A DNA stretch of 64,000 nt. Origin: Pyropia yezoensis. Taxonomy: Eukaryota; Rhodophyta; Bangiophyceae; Bangiales; Bangiaceae. Below, piece after piece: positions 63,198 through 64,000 of this stretch. The notes under the pieces are model-generated. The model was not told the DNA's origin. It was given only the letters and a program-made list of their open reading frames with translations, and did not search any database. The stretch covers positions 29,736,894 to 29,800,893 of the forward strand of contig CM020618.1 in the NCBI GenBank assembly GCA_009829735.1, read 5' to 3'. Numbering within the stretch: position 1 is the first letter of the stretch; every line of letters starts with the position of its first letter. The translations under genes and the position numbers were made by a program.

Positions 63198-64000
63198 TCA
63201 CGTTGAGGGGGGGCTGTTAGTGTCTATCTCATTCCGGGCACAGTATGCCCGGACCTTCTCAGCGGGAAGGTCCTCCACATACTCCCACGTATCATCCTTG
63301 GCTTTGTAGCCAAACCAACGCACCCTCAACATGAGGCGGTTAGTGTCCTCATCCCAGCCGTGGTCGATGAACTTATCGAACACTTACTCCTGCGGGCCCT
63401 GTTTGGCCGCAGGCAGCGAGGGGAGGCGCCACGCTTCCAGCGCCCGCGCCCAAGCTGGGTCGCCTGCAGGTGGTGGTGCAACTTTGACCACGTCCTGTCC
63501 GTTCTCTGTGCGGACCCCATCGTCACTTTCGATCGTGAAGCGCCGCCCATCAGTACGAAGGACCTGGTACGGCCCCTTCGTCTGGAGTACCAACTTACCC
63601 CCAGTGGGGGTGTGTGAGTGAACCAATACCCAATCACCCTGCTCGGGGACATGCTTAGCATTGCGCACCTTTTTGTCAAAGGTACGCTTGTAGCGCTTTT
63701 GTGCTTTGTCCATCTCAGCCCTGACTTTGCGGATGAGGTGTTCAAGCCTAGCAGCGAACTCCGCCTTAATCTCAGTAGAAGTAGGCGTACTGCCACCATC
63801 CTCCCTAGTTGGGAGCGGCCGCCGCACGGAAATAGACCGCACGCGGCGGGGGGTCACAAAAGCGAGGGGTACCTCCCCGGTAGATGAGTGAACCTGCGAA
63901 TTGTAGGCAGTGGTAAGAATAGAAATGTATTGGTCCCACGTCTTCACATGCTCACTCACATAGTGGCGCAGCTGCCGAACAATAGTTTTGTTGAAGCGCT
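63198..64000 (-). pseudogene. Gypsy integrase C terminus and chromodomain, partial
   Basis: Minus strand, entering from beyond the window. The integrase tail shows ThrAlaTyrAsnSerGlnValHisSerSerThrGly, then a coiled stretch with TyrLysArgThrPheAspLys, and GlyAspTrpValLeuValHis-type strands. A chromodomain follows (LeuArgValArgTrpPheGlyTyr ... AspAspThrTrpGluTyrVal). It differs clearly from the two Gypsy elements to the left, so it is another lineage. Probably broken. Confidence 0.8.

Larger units (their letters stand above)
60300..64000. mobile_element. LTR-retroelement region with convergent frames, partial
   Basis: At least two element-like coding parts meet tail to tail: a gag-like/SR-rich frame on the plus strand (61113-63086) and integrase with chromodomain on the minus strand (63198 to the window end). 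It belongs to the Gypsy chromovirus type by its integrase. The part seen here has a few breaks, and the rest lies beyond the window. Neither LTRs nor target duplication could be set. Whether this is one element with opposed genes or two abutting elements is unresolved. Confidence 0.55.

Noticed and set aside
63216-63230. TTAGTGTCTAT resembling the left terminus at 14145
   Set aside because: Lies within the chromodomain coding stretch, lacks the subterminal palindromes, and matches only about 10 bases.

Overview
The window is nuclear DNA of a very GC-rich eukaryote. Its genes are compact and intron-poor: most are one exon, a few carry short GT-AG introns of about 170-205 bp. Proteins are stuffed with Gly, Ala and Pro homopolymers, and long runs of G or C (up to about 32) interrupt reading frames. 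Gypsy chromoviruses and PiggyBac-, Tc1- and LTR-type elements are abundant. This fits a bangiophyte red alga (Porphyra/Pyropia type) best; the taxon is an inference from style, not from a marker gene. No rRNA, tRNA or CRISPR was recognised.

Left part (1-14.1 kb): a weakly supported coding block with a 35-bp-arm hairpin, then METTL18 (protein-histidine methyltransferase) on the minus strand. A Tc1/mariner element (5074-14080, one amber codon in its transposase) was later split by a young Gypsy chromovirus (6296-13963, LTRs nearly identical, target duplication CCGTA).

Middle left (14.1-27.7 kb): a second nest. A pair of 16-bp inverted termini at 14145 and 27720 encloses a decayed PiggyBac-type transposase and a protein-kinase fragment. 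The transposase was split by an older, broken Gypsy (16783-24219, target duplication TCGGT) of the same lineage as the first. Both Gypsy elements carry an extra pre-gag reading frame with two U1-type zinc fingers.

Host gene block (30-57 kb): a three-exon secreted protein; a truncated METTL18 copy beside another terminus of the 14145/27720 kind; a secreted NTF2-like protein; a copine-like double-C2 protein; a C2H2 zinc-finger protein with an Arg-Asp repeat; ZPR1; the first exon of a probable plastid membrane protein; two very low-complexity genes, one with a bromodomain; and a plastid-type methyltransferase. They do not form an evident pathway; ZPR1, the zinc-finger and bromodomain proteins are nuclear, and METTL18 acts on ribosomal protein uL3.

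Right part (57-64 kb): a short element-like unit with inverted ends, a 104-bp tandem repeat, and at the edge an LTR-retroelement region. There a plus-strand gag-like/SR-rich frame converges on a minus-strand integrase-chromodomain. This stretch is studded with short palindromes whose arms differ from site to site but stay complementary around a fixed AACTT/AAGTT/TAGTT core. That is the most unusual signal in the window.
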